Shown here in pieces: positions 34,934-44,450 of a DNA stretch of 64,000 nt. The translations under genes were made by a program, and so were the position numbers. Source of the DNA: a bacterium (GTDB lineage: Bacteria > UBA10199 > DSSB01); assembly GCA_035281585.1 (NCBI GenBank), contig DATEDP010000134.1:1-64000 (forward strand), written 5' to 3'. How positions within the stretch are numbered: the stretch's first letter is position 1; each line of letters begins with the position of its first letter. The notes under the pieces are model-generated. The model made no database searches, was not told the origin of the DNA, and saw nothing but the letters and a program-made list of their open reading frames with translations.

Positions 34934-36262
34934 TCAATAAATCGCCTGGGAAAGGGCCTGCTCCGGCCTTCTGGCCGAGAGGCTCTTCTTGATCCGAAGG
35001 TATTGGCGGAGGTGGTCGTATTCCGACCGGATGCCGATGAATTCCTCGTAGAGCTCCTCTTTCGACATGCCGGTCGGCTCGAAGACCAGGTTGAAGAGGT
35101 TGTAGTCCTGCCAAGTCTTGTCGGGCCGCAGCCGGCCTTGGCGATCGAGCTGCTCGCGGTAAGGGGTGCCCGGGAAGGGCGTGAAGAAGAGCAGGTTGTA
35201 GAGGACCGGGAACTCCTCGAGGAAGCTGCGGATATTGGAGAAAAGCCGGTGGTCGGTGCCGTCGGAGCCGACCATGAAATTCACCGCCGGCATGATGCCG
35301 TAATCGAAGAAAGCCCGGAGGTTGCGCTCGACTTTTCGGCGCTGGGCCTTCTTCCATTGGCCGAGGTCCTCGAGGATGTTGACCTCGAGGCTCTCCAAGC
35401 CGATCGAGACGACCTTGCAGCCGCTGGCGCTGAGCAGCTCCAGCACCTCGGGGTCGTCGGAGGCGGCGATGTCCAGCGAGGCGGTATAGCCGATCTTTTC
35501 GTCGACCATCGCGGCCAGCAATTCCTTGGTCCGCCGGCGGTCGATGATGAAGTTGTCGTCGCAAAATTCGACATGGTAATTTTCGAGGCCGAGCTCGGCC
35601 GCGGTCGTCTTGATCGATCGGATTTCGGCCAGGACCCGGTCGATGGCCTTTTTGCGGTATTTGCCCTCGAAAAGATAGGTCGCGCTGCAGTAATCGCAGC
35701 CTCGGGGGCAGCCGCGGGTGCTCATCACCGGAAAGTAATGGAAGCTCCCGGCTTGCCGGGGCTGAACCCAAGGTTTGACCAGCTCGAAGCGGGGCATCGG
35801 CTCATCCTCGAGCTGGGCTAGCCCGCCGCGATAGAATTGGCGGGGCGATCCCCGGGCGACGTCGCCGAGGTACTCGGACCAGATCGACTCGACTTCGCCG
35901 ACGCAGACCGAGTCGAAACGGAGGGCCGCTTCCTCGGCCGCGACCGAGGCGTGGATCCCGCCGAGGATGGTCCAGCACCGGCCTCGGGCCTTGAATTCGG
36001 CGGCGATTTCGTAGGCCCTTTCGGCTTGGTAGGTCATCGCGGTGACCGCGACGATGTCGAAGGCTTCGTCGAAATCGAGACTCTCGTAATTTTCGTCGAT
36101 AAGCCGAACCTGGTGCTCATCGGACGTCAACGAGCCGAGGCGCAGCAGGTTCAAGTTGAAGGCCCGGGAGAAAATGTCGCGGTACCACCGGTTGACGTAT
36201 TCCTGGATCGCCGGGTTTTCGCAGCGATAGCGGATTCGGGGATGGATGAGGGCAATCTTCAT
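34934..36262 (-). CDS. B12-binding-type radical SAM protein (A)
   Basis: 442 residues. Residues 1-140 form a Rossmann-like B12-binding-type domain (FDIVAVTAMTYQ, ILGGIHAS, VGEVESIW) without DxHxxG, as usual for this class. The radical SAM cluster is C185-P-R-G-C189-D-Y-C192. The C-terminus (FFTPFPGTPYREQL) resembles the DUF4070-type ending. Members of this class perform methylations or other radical rearrangements on lipids, peptides or antibiotics; the substrate is unknown. It is divergent from radical SAM gene B across a 171-base gap in which I see no clear promoter. Its closest relative here is protein C. Confidence 0.85.
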   Translation of the reverse strand: MKIALIHPRIRYRCENPAIQEYVNRWYRDIFSRAFNLNLLRLGSLTSDEHQVRLIDENYESLDFDEAFDIVAVTAMTYQAERAYEIAAEFKARGRCWTILGGIHASVAAEEAALRFDSVCVGEVESIWSEYLGDVARGSPRQFYRGGLAQLEDEPMPRFELVKPWVQPRQAGSFHYFPVMSTRGCPRGCDYCSATYLFEGKYRKKAIDRVLAEIRSIKTTAAELGLENYHVEFCDDNFIIDRRRTKELLAAMVDEKIGYTASLDIAASDDPEVLELLSASGCKVVSIGLESLEVNILEDLGQWKKAQRRKVERNLRAFFDYGIMPAVNFMVGSDGTDHRLFSNIRSFLEEFPVLYNLLFFTPFPGTPYREQLDRQGRLRPDKTWQDYNLFNLVFEPTGMSKEELYEEFIGIRSEYDHLRQYLRIKKSLSARRPEQALSQAIY

Positions 36263-36433
36263 GGGGGGATCTGGGCTCTATTTTACGGGCCGAAGGACCC
36301 GATTCCAAGGACTCTCTAGGGTTTATCGGGGGTCGGAGGGCTCAAAGTTACCTAAAATTGGGGTATTTTGGCGTTATTTCGCAATTGCCGCTAGCGGTGC
36401 TGCCGATAGATAATGGGAGATGGGACGAATTCG

Positions 36434-38017
36434 ATGAAATTCCTCTTCATTTACGTCGATGACATTCGGGATGCGGTCCGCTGCCAGTTGGAAAAGGTGA
36501 TGCCGGACCTTTCCGACCGCCAAGTCGAAGAAACGATGGACCGGGTCAAGCGGATCCACGGCCCCCGCAATCCCATCGGAGGCAACCCCCGGCTCGGCAT
36601 CCTCACCCTGGCGTCCATCCTCCGCAAAACCTTCCCCGGCATCGACATTCAATACTGCGACATGGCTTTCGAATGCCTGGAAGCCGAGGATTTGCGCGCG
36701 AAAATCAAGAAGGCCAAGCCCGACTTCATCGGGCTCTCTTCGATGCTGCCCTTCGCCCATGTTTTCCATCAAGTCACCAAGATCGCCAAGGAAGAGGCGC
36801 CCCAAGCCACAGTCTTGGGAGGCGGCCCGTATTTGTCTTCTTCGCCGCGTCGAGCCTTGGAGGATCCTTGCCTCGATGTCGGGGTTTTGTTCGAAGCCGA
36901 AGAGACCCTGCCCGAATTGATGCGGGTTTTGCTGGAAAAGGGCGATTTGTCGCAGGTCCAGGGGATCGGTTACCGCGGGGAAGACGGCGAGGTGCGCCTG
37001 ACCTCGACCCGCCCGATGGTCAAGGATCTCAATCAAGTTCCGTGGCCGGCCATCGACCTCATCAATCTCGATCACTATAAGCGCGCCTACCGGATCATTA
37101 CGCCGCCGCTCAAGAGCATGCCGATTTTCAGCTCGCGGGGCTGCTCCTACGAATGCACCTACTGCCACAACCTCAGCGGCAAAACCGTCCGCTGGCGCTC
37201 GGCCGAGAACGTTTTCGAGGAGATGTCCTATTACTACCGTGAGCACGAAGTCCGGGAGTTTTTCTTCTGGGATGACATCTTCAATCTCAACATCAAGCGG
37301 GCCCATCAGCTTTGCGATCTCATTCTTAAAAGCGGAATGAAGATCCGCTTCTCTTTTCCTCGGGGAATGCGCGGCGACATCCTCACCCATGAGCTGATCG
37401 ACAAGATGGTTGACGCCGGGCTCTGCCAAAGCTCCTTCGCAGTGGAATCGGCTTCGCCCCGCATTCAGAAGATGATTAAAAAATACAATAATTTCAATAA
37501 ATTATCAGACACGATCGCTTATTGCGTGGAGCGCGGGGTTTTGGTGACGACTTTCAACATGGTCGATTTCCCGGAAGAAACCGAAGAAGAGATGGCGATG
37601 ACCTTAGACTACAACCTCGGCCTGCGCCACCACGACGTCACGCTGTTTAAGCTGAGCCCCTTCGAAGGCACTCCGATCTACGATCAAGTCGGGGGTTACG
37701 ATCATCACGAGAACTTGGGCGCCGCGACTTTCTATAAGTACACGAAGCGGATGATCAGCTCGGTCGGCCCCGAATTCCTCCAGGGCTTCGTCAAGGAATT
37801 CGGATTGCGCTTTTACTTCTCCAAGGAAAGGATGAAGCGAGCCTTGGAGTTTTCCTCGCCCCATATCCCATCCGAAGACCTTCGGGAACATTTCCAAAAC
37901 ATGTATTCGGTCGCCAAGATGCACTACGGCATTGAAGAGAAAGACTTGGCCGATGCCGAGGCGGTCCGATTGATGAATGTCTTGCTGAATCCTGGGAAAG
38001 TCGCTTTGGCTTCTTGA
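36434..38017 (+). CDS. B12-binding-type radical SAM protein (B)
   Basis: 527 residues. N-terminal B12-binding-type region (to ~165, with FIGLSSMLPFAHVF and VLGGGPYLSSS), then C237-S-Y-E-C241-T-Y-C244 as the [4Fe-4S] site. FFFWDDIFNLN and FAVESASPRI fit a TIM-barrel radical SAM core. The C-terminal ~100 residues (PFEGTPIYDQ onward) are family-variable. ATG 36434 has GGGA at good spacing; an in-frame ATG at 36413 is possible. It is the only plus-strand member inside the cluster and converges on C, stops 10 bases apart. Confidence 0.83.
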   Translation: MKFLFIYVDDIRDAVRCQLEKVMPDLSDRQVEETMDRVKRIHGPRNPIGGNPRLGILTLASILRKTFPGIDIQYCDMAFECLEAEDLRAKIKKAKPDFIGLSSMLPFAHVFHQVTKIAKEEAPQATVLGGGPYLSSSPRRALEDPCLDVGVLFEAEETLPELMRVLLEKGDLSQVQGIGYRGEDGEVRLTSTRPMVKDLNQVPWPAIDLINLDHYKRAYRIITPPLKSMPIFSSRGCSYECTYCHNLSGKTVRWRSAENVFEEMSYYYREHEVREFFFWDDIFNLNIKRAHQLCDLILKSGMKIRFSFPRGMRGDILTHELIDKMVDAGLCQSSFAVESASPRIQKMIKKYNNFNKLSDTIAYCVERGVLVTTFNMVDFPEETEEEMAMTLDYNLGLRHHDVTLFKLSPFEGTPIYDQVGGYDHHENLGAATFYKYTKRMISSVGPEFLQGFVKEFGLRFYFSKERMKRALEFSSPHIPSEDLREHFQNMYSVAKMHYGIEEKDLADAEAVRLMNVLLNPGKVALAS

Positions 38018-38027
38018 CGGGATTTGG

Positions 38028-39335
38028 CTACATCTTAAGCATGCGGCTTTGGTTGTCGCGGCTGTCGCTGGCACTGGCCAGTTTTCGGCTGATCCAATAG
38101 GTCCCTTCGAGGAGCTCGTCGACGGTGAGATCGCGCGGGCGATACAGGGGGTAGGCCCCGCTGCACTTATCCCAATACTTGTCGAAGAGAAGGCGGTTTT
38201 CGGCCTTCAGTTGGTCGTAAATGGCGGTCTGAGGATAGGGCACCAGCATCGAAACCGAAGACTTGGGAAAGCCATGTTTCATGGTGAACTCGAAGATCCG
38301 ATGGAAGGTTCGCTCGTCGTCGCCGTCGAAGCCGACGATGAAAGACCCGAAAATAGGGAGCCCGGCATCCATGATCCGATCGACACATTCGCCGTAGTTG
38401 TTCTTGAAATACTTGGCCTTGAAGGGATCCACCGTCTCCAGGATCGTCCCATCCAGCGATTCCAGGCCGACGATGACGGCCTCGCAATTGGCCTTCGCCA
38501 TCGAGCTCATGAGCTCGGGATCGTCGGAGATGGCGATGTCGGCGCAGCCGACCCATTTCAAGGGGAAGTCGGCCAGCCGGTTGAAAAGCTCGATCGAGGC
38601 CTTGCGCTTGATGGTGATATCGTCGTCGGCGAAGAAAAGAACGAAGTCGCCCTTGGCCCGCTCGGCCGCGCTCTCCACGCTGGCGATGAAGTGATCGACG
38701 CTCTTGGTCCGGTACTTCTTGCCATAGGCCTTGGAACTCGCGCAAAAATTGCAGCGGTGCGGACAGCCCCGGGAGTATTGGAAGCTGTAGACCTCTTTCT
38801 GGAACAGCGGGCTGTAGAAATAATCGTTCGGCAGCAGATCGTAGCGGGGCGGGGGCGATTCATCGAGGTTCATCGAGCCGCCGTAATAATAGGGCTGAGG
38901 CTTGCCGGCCTCGAAATCGGCCAGGAATTGCTGCCAAGCTTCCTCGCCTTCGCCGGCCACGACGGTGTCGGCGTGCTCTTTGGCCTCGGCCGGCGCCAGC
39001 GTCGCGTGAATGCCGCCGATGATGACATGGCAGCCTTGGGCCCGGAAACGGTCGGCGATCTCGTAACCCCGGAAGGCATTGACGGTCATGATGCTGATGG
39101 CGACGATATCGTAGCTCTTGCCGAAGTCGATGGGGGCATATTGCTCGTCGACGTAGTCGATTTCGTAACGGTCATCGAGGTAGCTGGCGAGGGTCAAAAG
39201 GCTGACGTTGGGGCGTCGGAAGAAATGCTTGCGATAGTTGACCCGCAGCATGTGGTCGAGGCCGGAGTGGGGCGAGAAGATATAATCGTCCCGCAGGAAC
39301 ACGAAAGGGGTGACAAAGGCGATGGTACGACGCAT
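38028..39335 (-). CDS. B12-binding-type radical SAM protein (C)
   Basis: 435 residues. B12-binding-type domain about 1-150 (YDIVAISIMTVNAFRG, IIGGIHATLAPAEA, VVAGEGEEAWQQF) and cluster C191-P-H-R-C195-N-F-C198. The ending (MLVPYPQTAIYDQLKAENRL) is like protein A. ATG 39335 follows GAGAGG; an upstream in-frame TTG lacks a ribosome site. It is the last gene of the minus-strand operon that begins with the small Ala-rich proteins. Confidence 0.85.
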   Translation of the reverse strand: MRRTIAFVTPFVFLRDDYIFSPHSGLDHMLRVNYRKHFFRRPNVSLLTLASYLDDRYEIDYVDEQYAPIDFGKSYDIVAISIMTVNAFRGYEIADRFRAQGCHVIIGGIHATLAPAEAKEHADTVVAGEGEEAWQQFLADFEAGKPQPYYYGGSMNLDESPPPRYDLLPNDYFYSPLFQKEVYSFQYSRGCPHRCNFCASSKAYGKKYRTKSVDHFIASVESAAERAKGDFVLFFADDDITIKRKASIELFNRLADFPLKWVGCADIAISDDPELMSSMAKANCEAVIVGLESLDGTILETVDPFKAKYFKNNYGECVDRIMDAGLPIFGSFIVGFDGDDERTFHRIFEFTMKHGFPKSSVSMLVPYPQTAIYDQLKAENRLLFDKYWDKCSGAYPLYRPRDLTVDELLEGTYWISRKLASASDSRDNQSRMLKM

Positions 39336-39390
39336 GGGGCCTCTCAAAGATTATCGAAGGCTCAGGGGGCGAAAGTTTCCTTCCCCCAGT

Positions 39391-40908
39391 TTAAAAGCAT
39401 TCAACCACGGTGTCCAAGACATAAGGCTTGGTTAAAAGCCGGGAATACTCGGTCTGACGGTTTTGGGCATACCATCCTTGGTAAAAGCCCACCGGGCTCA
39501 CGTTCCTCTTCTTGAGGTAGCCGTAAAGCGGGGCGCCGATGTCATTGACCAGGGCATGGTAAAAATTGCTGAAGCAAAACATGTCGATATCCGGGACGGC
39601 CGGCATCGGAATTTCAAAAAAAGAGGAAAACAGGGAAGGATGGCGATTGATTTTCCGGAGCAGGCCGAAGTCCGACATGATGATGATCGACATGTCCGAG
39701 ACGACGGGGCTGAACCGCAAATTTCCGGAATTTTTGGCGTAAACCTTGGTGCTCGCCAAAGGCGAAAGCCGGTGAAACTGGACTTCGCGGGCCCCGGCGT
39801 ACTTCGACCAGAGGCCCAAGGAGATCGTGGCGTCGAGCTCCTCGACCGTTTCCTCGGGGAAGCCGACGATGAAGGAAGTCGTAACCGGGATCCCCAATTT
39901 CACGGCCTCGAGCAGAATGCTTTTGAACTCTTCAAGATCGAGATGCTTGTCGATCAAGTCCTGGATTCTCGGCGAGCCTGAATCGACTCCAAAGAACAAT
40001 CCCCGGCAACCGGCTCGATGCATGAGATCCAAGTCGTCGATCGTCACGGTGTCGGTCCGAGCGCTGGCATCCCAAGAGAAGCCCTTGCGGTTGTTCTCCA
40101 AAAACCAGCGGCAAAATTTTCGGTTGTAGACCGGCGAAGTGGTGAAATTGTCGTGGGTCAGGGAGAAATAGCCCATCCCGTATTCGGCGTTGAGAATCTC
40201 CATCTCCCGGTAGATCCGCTGGGGGCTCTTCACGCGATATTTGCGCACCCACATTTCGGCGGTCGAGCAGAAGTTGCACCGGAAAGGGCAGCCTCGGCCG
40301 GCTTCGATCATGGCGGGCCAAACATGGCCGTGCTTATAAGCTCTCAAATCGACCAAGCTGAAGTCCGGAATCGGCAGCGAGTCGAGATCCTCGAGCAACG
40401 GGCGGGGCGGGGTCGAGCGCAGCTCTCCGTTCTCCCGGTAGCAAATCCCCAAAATTTTGCTGAGGGAGTCGGGGCTCCAATCCGACCGGAGCAACTCCAG
40501 GAAGCCGACTTCACCCTCGCCCACGACGATGACGTCGATGGAAGGATAGGCTTCCATGGTCGCCGGCGCCACCGAGGAGGGTTGGGGGCCGCCAAAGACG
40601 ATCTTGGCGTCGGGCCGCTCTTGCCGGATCCACTCGCCGATTTCCAAGGCGTAGGGATAATTGCTGCAAATGCTCGAGATTCCGAAAACCCGGGCTTCCC
40701 GGTTGCGGGCTTCCCGGCGAACGTAGGCTTCGAAGGCCGCGAAATCGTGCCGGAGCTCGGGTTGGCGCCTGAGCTCCAAGTCGAGGTCCAGGATTTCGAT
40801 GTCGAAACCGCCTTCGCGGGCGGCGGTGCCGATGGCCACCAGTCCCATCGGGAAGAACAGCTCATCTTGAACACGGCTGGTGGGAGGGCTGATGAGGCAT
40901 ACCTTCAT
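39391..40908 (-). CDS. B12-binding-type radical SAM protein (D)
   Basis: 505 residues. B12-binding-type domain about 1-140 (VFGISSICSNYPYAL, IVFGGPQPSSVAP, VVGEGEVGF), cluster C207-P-F-R-C211-N-F-C214, then FFGVDSGSPRIQDL and IVGFPEETVEELD. The ~100-residue C-terminal region has no recognised domain. The start ATG at 40908 overlaps the stop of the degenerate aldolase gene by one base (TGATG), so the two are translationally coupled. A longer upstream frame is a shadow of that gene. Confidence 0.85.
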   Translation of the reverse strand: MKVCLISPPTSRVQDELFFPMGLVAIGTAAREGGFDIEILDLDLELRRQPELRHDFAAFEAYVRREARNREARVFGISSICSNYPYALEIGEWIRQERPDAKIVFGGPQPSSVAPATMEAYPSIDVIVVGEGEVGFLELLRSDWSPDSLSKILGICYRENGELRSTPPRPLLEDLDSLPIPDFSLVDLRAYKHGHVWPAMIEAGRGCPFRCNFCSTAEMWVRKYRVKSPQRIYREMEILNAEYGMGYFSLTHDNFTTSPVYNRKFCRWFLENNRKGFSWDASARTDTVTIDDLDLMHRAGCRGLFFGVDSGSPRIQDLIDKHLDLEEFKSILLEAVKLGIPVTTSFIVGFPEETVEELDATISLGLWSKYAGAREVQFHRLSPLASTKVYAKNSGNLRFSPVVSDMSIIIMSDFGLLRKINRHPSLFSSFFEIPMPAVPDIDMFCFSNFYHALVNDIGAPLYGYLKKRNVSPVGFYQGWYAQNRQTEYSRLLTKPYVLDTVVECF

Positions 40909-41972
40909 CAGGACGAGGCCTCCACGTCGGGGATGCGGCCGGTCTTGATGAATTCGAGCACGACGTCGAAATCCAGGTTTTGTTGGGCGAGAAACTCCCG
41001 CAGGTCGATTTCCTTGAGTCGCAAGCGATCGCCTTTGACCGCATCGAGCTGGGCCAGCATCATCTCCAAGTCCATCTCGAGGATGCCGGCCAGCCGCTCC
41101 AGGAATTCCACCGGATAGTAATCGAGTTTGCGCTTGGAGAGGAGGAGGTCGGCGCTGCGCAAGCTCGGCAAATATCGCATTGCCGGCAAGGCATACCAAC
41201 GTCCGGTCAGGCAAAGCTGCTTGAGGTCGAGGCGGAGCTTTTTGGGCAGCCGGGGCGCCAGGGCCGCCAAGGTCTCCAGCGCCGCCATTCCGCCCGAGGG
41301 CCCGAGGCCCAGGAGGGAAGCGTCCAGCGATTCGGCGCCGGCGTCGAGGGCGGCCAAGCTGTTGCCGATGGCTCGGCCGGTGGTGTCGAAGCCTTGGAAA
41401 CCCAGGGGCAAAGAGGTCTTGCGGCGCAGCTCCTCGAAATACTTTCGGACGTCGTCGGAGGTCATGCTGCCGAAAGTGTCGGCCAAACAGAAGGCCTTGG
41501 CCCCGGCCTCCTCGAGCTTGGCGGCGACTTCGACGACCTTTTCGGGATCCAGCCGGTGGGCCCGCTCCAGCAAGGCAGTCACCGGGACGCCGGTTTTGGC
41601 CACGGCCCGGACGTTTTCAACGCTCTTGCTGGCATCGTCCAGGTCGATGCTGAGGCGAAAGGCGTCGACCAGCTTGGCGACCGATTCCACGTCGAGAATG
41701 CTGTAAGGATAGGGGCTGAGGTACCCGCTCAATTTCATTTTGGGAGCGGCTTTGCGGGCGGCCTTCAGCAGCTCGCTGTCGGGGAACAGGCCCGGATAGC
41801 CGGCCCGCTTGGCGCCGATGCCGCGGCCGTGGCTAACTTCCATCCAAGAGACCCCGGCTTCCTCGAGGCCCTTGGCGATGTCCGCCACCTGCTCCTTGAG
41901 CACGTTGTTGTGGACCATGAATCCGCCCTGGCGGATGGTGACATCGATGATTTGGAGGTTTTCGCCGTTCAT
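40908..41972 (-). CDS. HMG-lyase/aldolase-fold protein lacking all metal ligands
   Basis: 354 residues, aligned end to end with its upstream neighbour and clearly its paralogue (EAG.....EVSHG.GIG, ADTFGSM at the same positions). The family metal site is gone: the RDG motif is RQGG (Q15 for Asp) and HGH is QGF (Q193 and F195 for both His). It therefore cannot bind the divalent metal as a DmpG/HMG-CoA lyase does and is probably a pseudoenzyme, a partner subunit, or an enzyme with different chemistry. The reading frame is intact and coupled on both sides (4-base overlap upstream, 1-base downstream), so it is maintained, not decaying. Confidence 0.85.
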   Translation of the reverse strand: MNGENLQIIDVTIRQGGFMVHNNVLKEQVADIAKGLEEAGVSWMEVSHGRGIGAKRAGYPGLFPDSELLKAARKAAPKMKLSGYLSPYPYSILDVESVAKLVDAFRLSIDLDDASKSVENVRAVAKTGVPVTALLERAHRLDPEKVVEVAAKLEEAGAKAFCLADTFGSMTSDDVRKYFEELRRKTSLPLGFQGFDTTGRAIGNSLAALDAGAESLDASLLGLGPSGGMAALETLAALAPRLPKKLRLDLKQLCLTGRWYALPAMRYLPSLRSADLLLSKRKLDYYPVEFLERLAGILEMDLEMMLAQLDAVKGDRLRLKEIDLREFLAQQNLDFDVVLEFIKTGRIPDVEASS

Positions 41973-43003
41973 TGTCCCTTCAAGACCTCCACCAATTTTT
42001 GGTAGTCGACGCCGTATTCGTTCAAGGTTTCCTTCAGATGATCCTCGGTCATGACCAAGGATCCCTTCATCTTGTGATGGGTCTGCATGATGAAGTCCTC
42101 GAGCGAGGTTCCGGCCGCGTGGGCGCAGAGATCCAAGAAAGAAACGGGGCTGAAGTCGATTCGCTCGATGGATAAAAGCAGCTCGCCGTAGTTCACCGAG
42201 GGGGGTCTGCCGAAAATCCCCAGTAGGGACTCGGCGGCCCGGGCCAGCCGGTCGAGATGGACGGCGGAATGGCTTCCTCTTTCTTGCAGGGCGGCCACCA
42301 GCTTCTCGAGCGATGCGTTGCCGGAGCCCCGGCCCACCCCCATCAGGGAGGCGTCGACCCAGGCGACCCCTTCATCGACGGCCGCCAGCGCATTCGGAAT
42401 GGCGACACCCGAGGTATTGTGACCGTGAAATCCAATCGGGACTTTCACTTCGGCTTTGACCGCCTTCAGGTAGGCCCGAACGTCTTCGGGCAGCATGCTT
42501 CCGAAGGTGTCGACCACATAGACGATATCGGCGCCGAGCTCCACCGCCTGCTTCGCTCCCTTGGCGGCTTCCTCGGGCGGGAGGGCGTGGCAGCGTGAAA
42601 GCTGAATGGAGGCGGTCTTGCCGTATTTCTTCAGCTTCTGGACGTATTTTTCGGCCTCGGACACTTGGTTGACGTTGCAACCGATCCGCCCGATTTCGAA
42701 GAAGTCCAGCAAGCCCGGCAAAATGGGCAAGGCGATTTCAACCGGCGAGATGAAAATGGTGAGGTTGAGATTGGGCGCGGCTTCCTTGGCGGCTTCGAGG
42801 AGCTGTTCGTCGTCGACCAGACCCGGGAAGCCCATCATTCGGCCGCCGATGCCGACTCCATGGGAGATCTCGGCGTGGGTGATGCCGGCTTCCTGGAGGC
42901 CGACCGCGATTTGGGCCACTTTTTCGGGCGTATATTTGTGACTGATGAGATAGCCGCCGTCGCGGACGGTCACATCGAGGATGTTAGGATCCTGTTTTTG
43001 CAT
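41969..43003 (-). CDS. HMG-lyase/4-hydroxy-2-oxovalerate aldolase-like enzyme
   Basis: 344-residue DRE-TIM barrel. The metal-binding residues are present: D15 in VTVRDGG and H193/H195 in GFHGHNTSG, together with VDTFGSM and EISHGVGIGG. The sequence resembles DmpG/MhpE-type 4-hydroxy-2-oxoacid aldolases, but no acetaldehyde dehydrogenase partner or meta-cleavage genes are near. Instead it sits in the radical SAM operon, so a different 2-oxoacid or acyl substrate is likely. The stop overlaps the start of its degenerate paralogue. Confidence 0.85.
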   Translation of the reverse strand: MQKQDPNILDVTVRDGGYLISHKYTPEKVAQIAVGLQEAGITHAEISHGVGIGGRMMGFPGLVDDEQLLEAAKEAAPNLNLTIFISPVEIALPILPGLLDFFEIGRIGCNVNQVSEAEKYVQKLKKYGKTASIQLSRCHALPPEEAAKGAKQAVELGADIVYVVDTFGSMLPEDVRAYLKAVKAEVKVPIGFHGHNTSGVAIPNALAAVDEGVAWVDASLMGVGRGSGNASLEKLVAALQERGSHSAVHLDRLARAAESLLGIFGRPPSVNYGELLLSIERIDFSPVSFLDLCAHAAGTSLEDFIMQTHHKMKGSLVMTEDHLKETLNEYGVDYQKLVEVLKGQ

Positions 43004-43018
43004 GGCCTTGGTTTCGAA

Positions 43019-43867
43019 TCAGAATTTAGTCGGCCGCTTATTTTGGAGGCTTTTAACGTCAATCACTTCGCCGGTCGGCTTGCGGCCGGCGGTGACGTTT
43101 TCGGAGGCCTTGACGAGCATGTCCTTCAAGCTCTTCTTAGTGGTTTCGCGGAAGTCTTTGCCTGCCTCGAAGCTGCTCTTCTGCGGATTTTTTGCGACGT
43201 CCGACAATTGTTGCAGTCGATCCAGCCGGCTTTGCTCGACGGACATCTCAAGCTTGCGGCGCGGAGAAGGGTAGGTGTCCAGCGTTTGTTTCAGGCGCTG
43301 TAAATGCTCCTTGGTCAACTCGACGAAAGTCTCGTTTCCGACAACCTCCACTTGGGGCATGCCGTCCAAACTGTCCTCGTTGAAGTCGGCGCCCTTGTCC
43401 TTGATGTTCTTGAGGTCTTTTTCGAAGAGCTTCTTGAGGTTCTTCTTCTGACGGAACATCTGGTCGAAGACGTTCCTTAAAAAGAGCGGAGGCAAGGAGC
43501 AGGAAGGGATGACCGAGGCTTCGAACAATCTCCAAAGGCGATCGACCGGATACTTCCCGACCCGCATTTTGAGGGGATCGAAGGGCTCGCTGACGGTTTT
43601 GCAATAGCGAAAACGTCCCAGCCAAATCATTTTCTCGTGGCTGATCCAGTAACGGCCGTCCTCGCCCAGGCAATCTTCGAACGCCGCTTCCCATTCCTTG
43701 CGGGAATACTTGCTGGTGTCGACCAAGCCCGAGTAATAGAGGAACGGGATGTCGGTAGCGACATAGGTCACGTACTCGACGCCGCCTTTCTCTTCCTTTG
43801 GAACTTTGTTCCAAATGAATTCCATTGCCCGCTTATTGACTTCGATGAGGGGATCTTTGCCTTCCAA
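43019..43867 (-). CDS. Conserved-looking protein of unknown function in the radical SAM operon
   Basis: 282 residues, no family recognised. No signal peptide or membrane segment. The N-terminal half is rich in aromatic residues (YVTYVATDIPFLYYSGL, DGRYWISHEKMIWLGRFRYC), the C-terminal half is charged and probably helical (LTKEHLQRLKQTLDTY onward). The start is TTG 43867, chosen because AGGAGG stands five bases upstream and no ATG fits. It is 15 bases upstream of the intact aldolase gene and follows the two small Ala-rich proteins, so it belongs to the same transcript. Confidence 0.75.
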   Translation of the reverse strand: MEGKDPLIEVNKRAMEFIWNKVPKEEKGGVEYVTYVATDIPFLYYSGLVDTSKYSRKEWEAAFEDCLGEDGRYWISHEKMIWLGRFRYCKTVSEPFDPLKMRVGKYPVDRLWRLFEASVIPSCSLPPLFLRNVFDQMFRQKKNLKKLFEKDLKNIKDKGADFNEDSLDGMPQVEVVGNETFVELTKEHLQRLKQTLDTYPSPRRKLEMSVEQSRLDRLQQLSDVAKNPQKSSFEAGKDFRETTKKSLKDMLVKASENVTAGRKPTGEVIDVKSLQNKRPTKF

Positions 43868-43892
43868 GGGATCCTCCTAAGATTTTGTGTTT

Positions 43893-44366
43893 TTAAGAGT
43901 AAGCGTCGGAATAGGGGCCTTCACCGCCGCCCGTACCCGTGCCGCCGGTGTCGTAGCCATAATCGTAAGAAGCCTCGGTGCCCAAGCCCCAAGAGCCTTC
44001 CGAGCTGTAATACATGTCGATGGAGTCAATTTGTGATTGGGTGTTTTGCCAGTAGGATTGGTTGTCATCCTCGCGCTGGGCCAGCCACTTGTCTTGTTTC
44101 AGGTACTCCATTTCGGTTTCGTGGGCGACGTCGGCCTCGTGTTGGCGAGCCTGCATATCGTACATGGCGGAGGTTTTTTGGGCGTCGGCCGCCTCAGTGG
44201 CTGCCGCGACCGTGGCCCTCGCATTGGCATCGGCAACGTATTTTTGCGCTTCGGCATTGGCCTCGGCCGCATCACTGGCCGCCGACGCGGAGACGCCGGC
44301 CGCGATGGCCGCACCGGCCGCAACCACGACTGCGGCGACGACAACTGCTGCTCCTACTCCAACCAT
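43893..44366 (-). CDS. Small membrane-anchored Ala-rich protein with Tyr/Gly-rich tail (paralogue 2)
   Basis: 157 residues. A hydrophobic Val/Ala helix (about 4-24) starts the protein, followed by an Ala/Glu-rich coiled-coil-like stretch (28-75), a conserved hinge (HETEMEYLKQDKWL) and a tail containing SIDMYYSSEGSWGLG and then a Gly/Thr/Tyr/Asp-rich end. It is a tandem duplicate of the upstream gene, most similar up to SWGLG and different after it. AGGAG precedes ATG 44366. Function unknown; an anchored substrate, scaffold or precursor of the neighbouring enzymes is possible. Confidence 0.75.
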   Translation of the reverse strand: MVGVGAAVVVAAVVVAAGAAIAAGVSASAASDAAEANAEAQKYVADANARATVAAATEAADAQKTSAMYDMQARQHEADVAHETEMEYLKQDKWLAQREDDNQSYWQNTQSQIDSIDMYYSSEGSWGLGTEASYDYGYDTGGTGTGGGEGPYSDAYS

Positions 44367-44450
44367 AAGTATTCTCCTATTAGTGCTCAGCCCATTCTAT
44401 TCAAATGCTGAAAGTCCGTCTATAAATACATCGGGAGCCCAAGTTGATTT

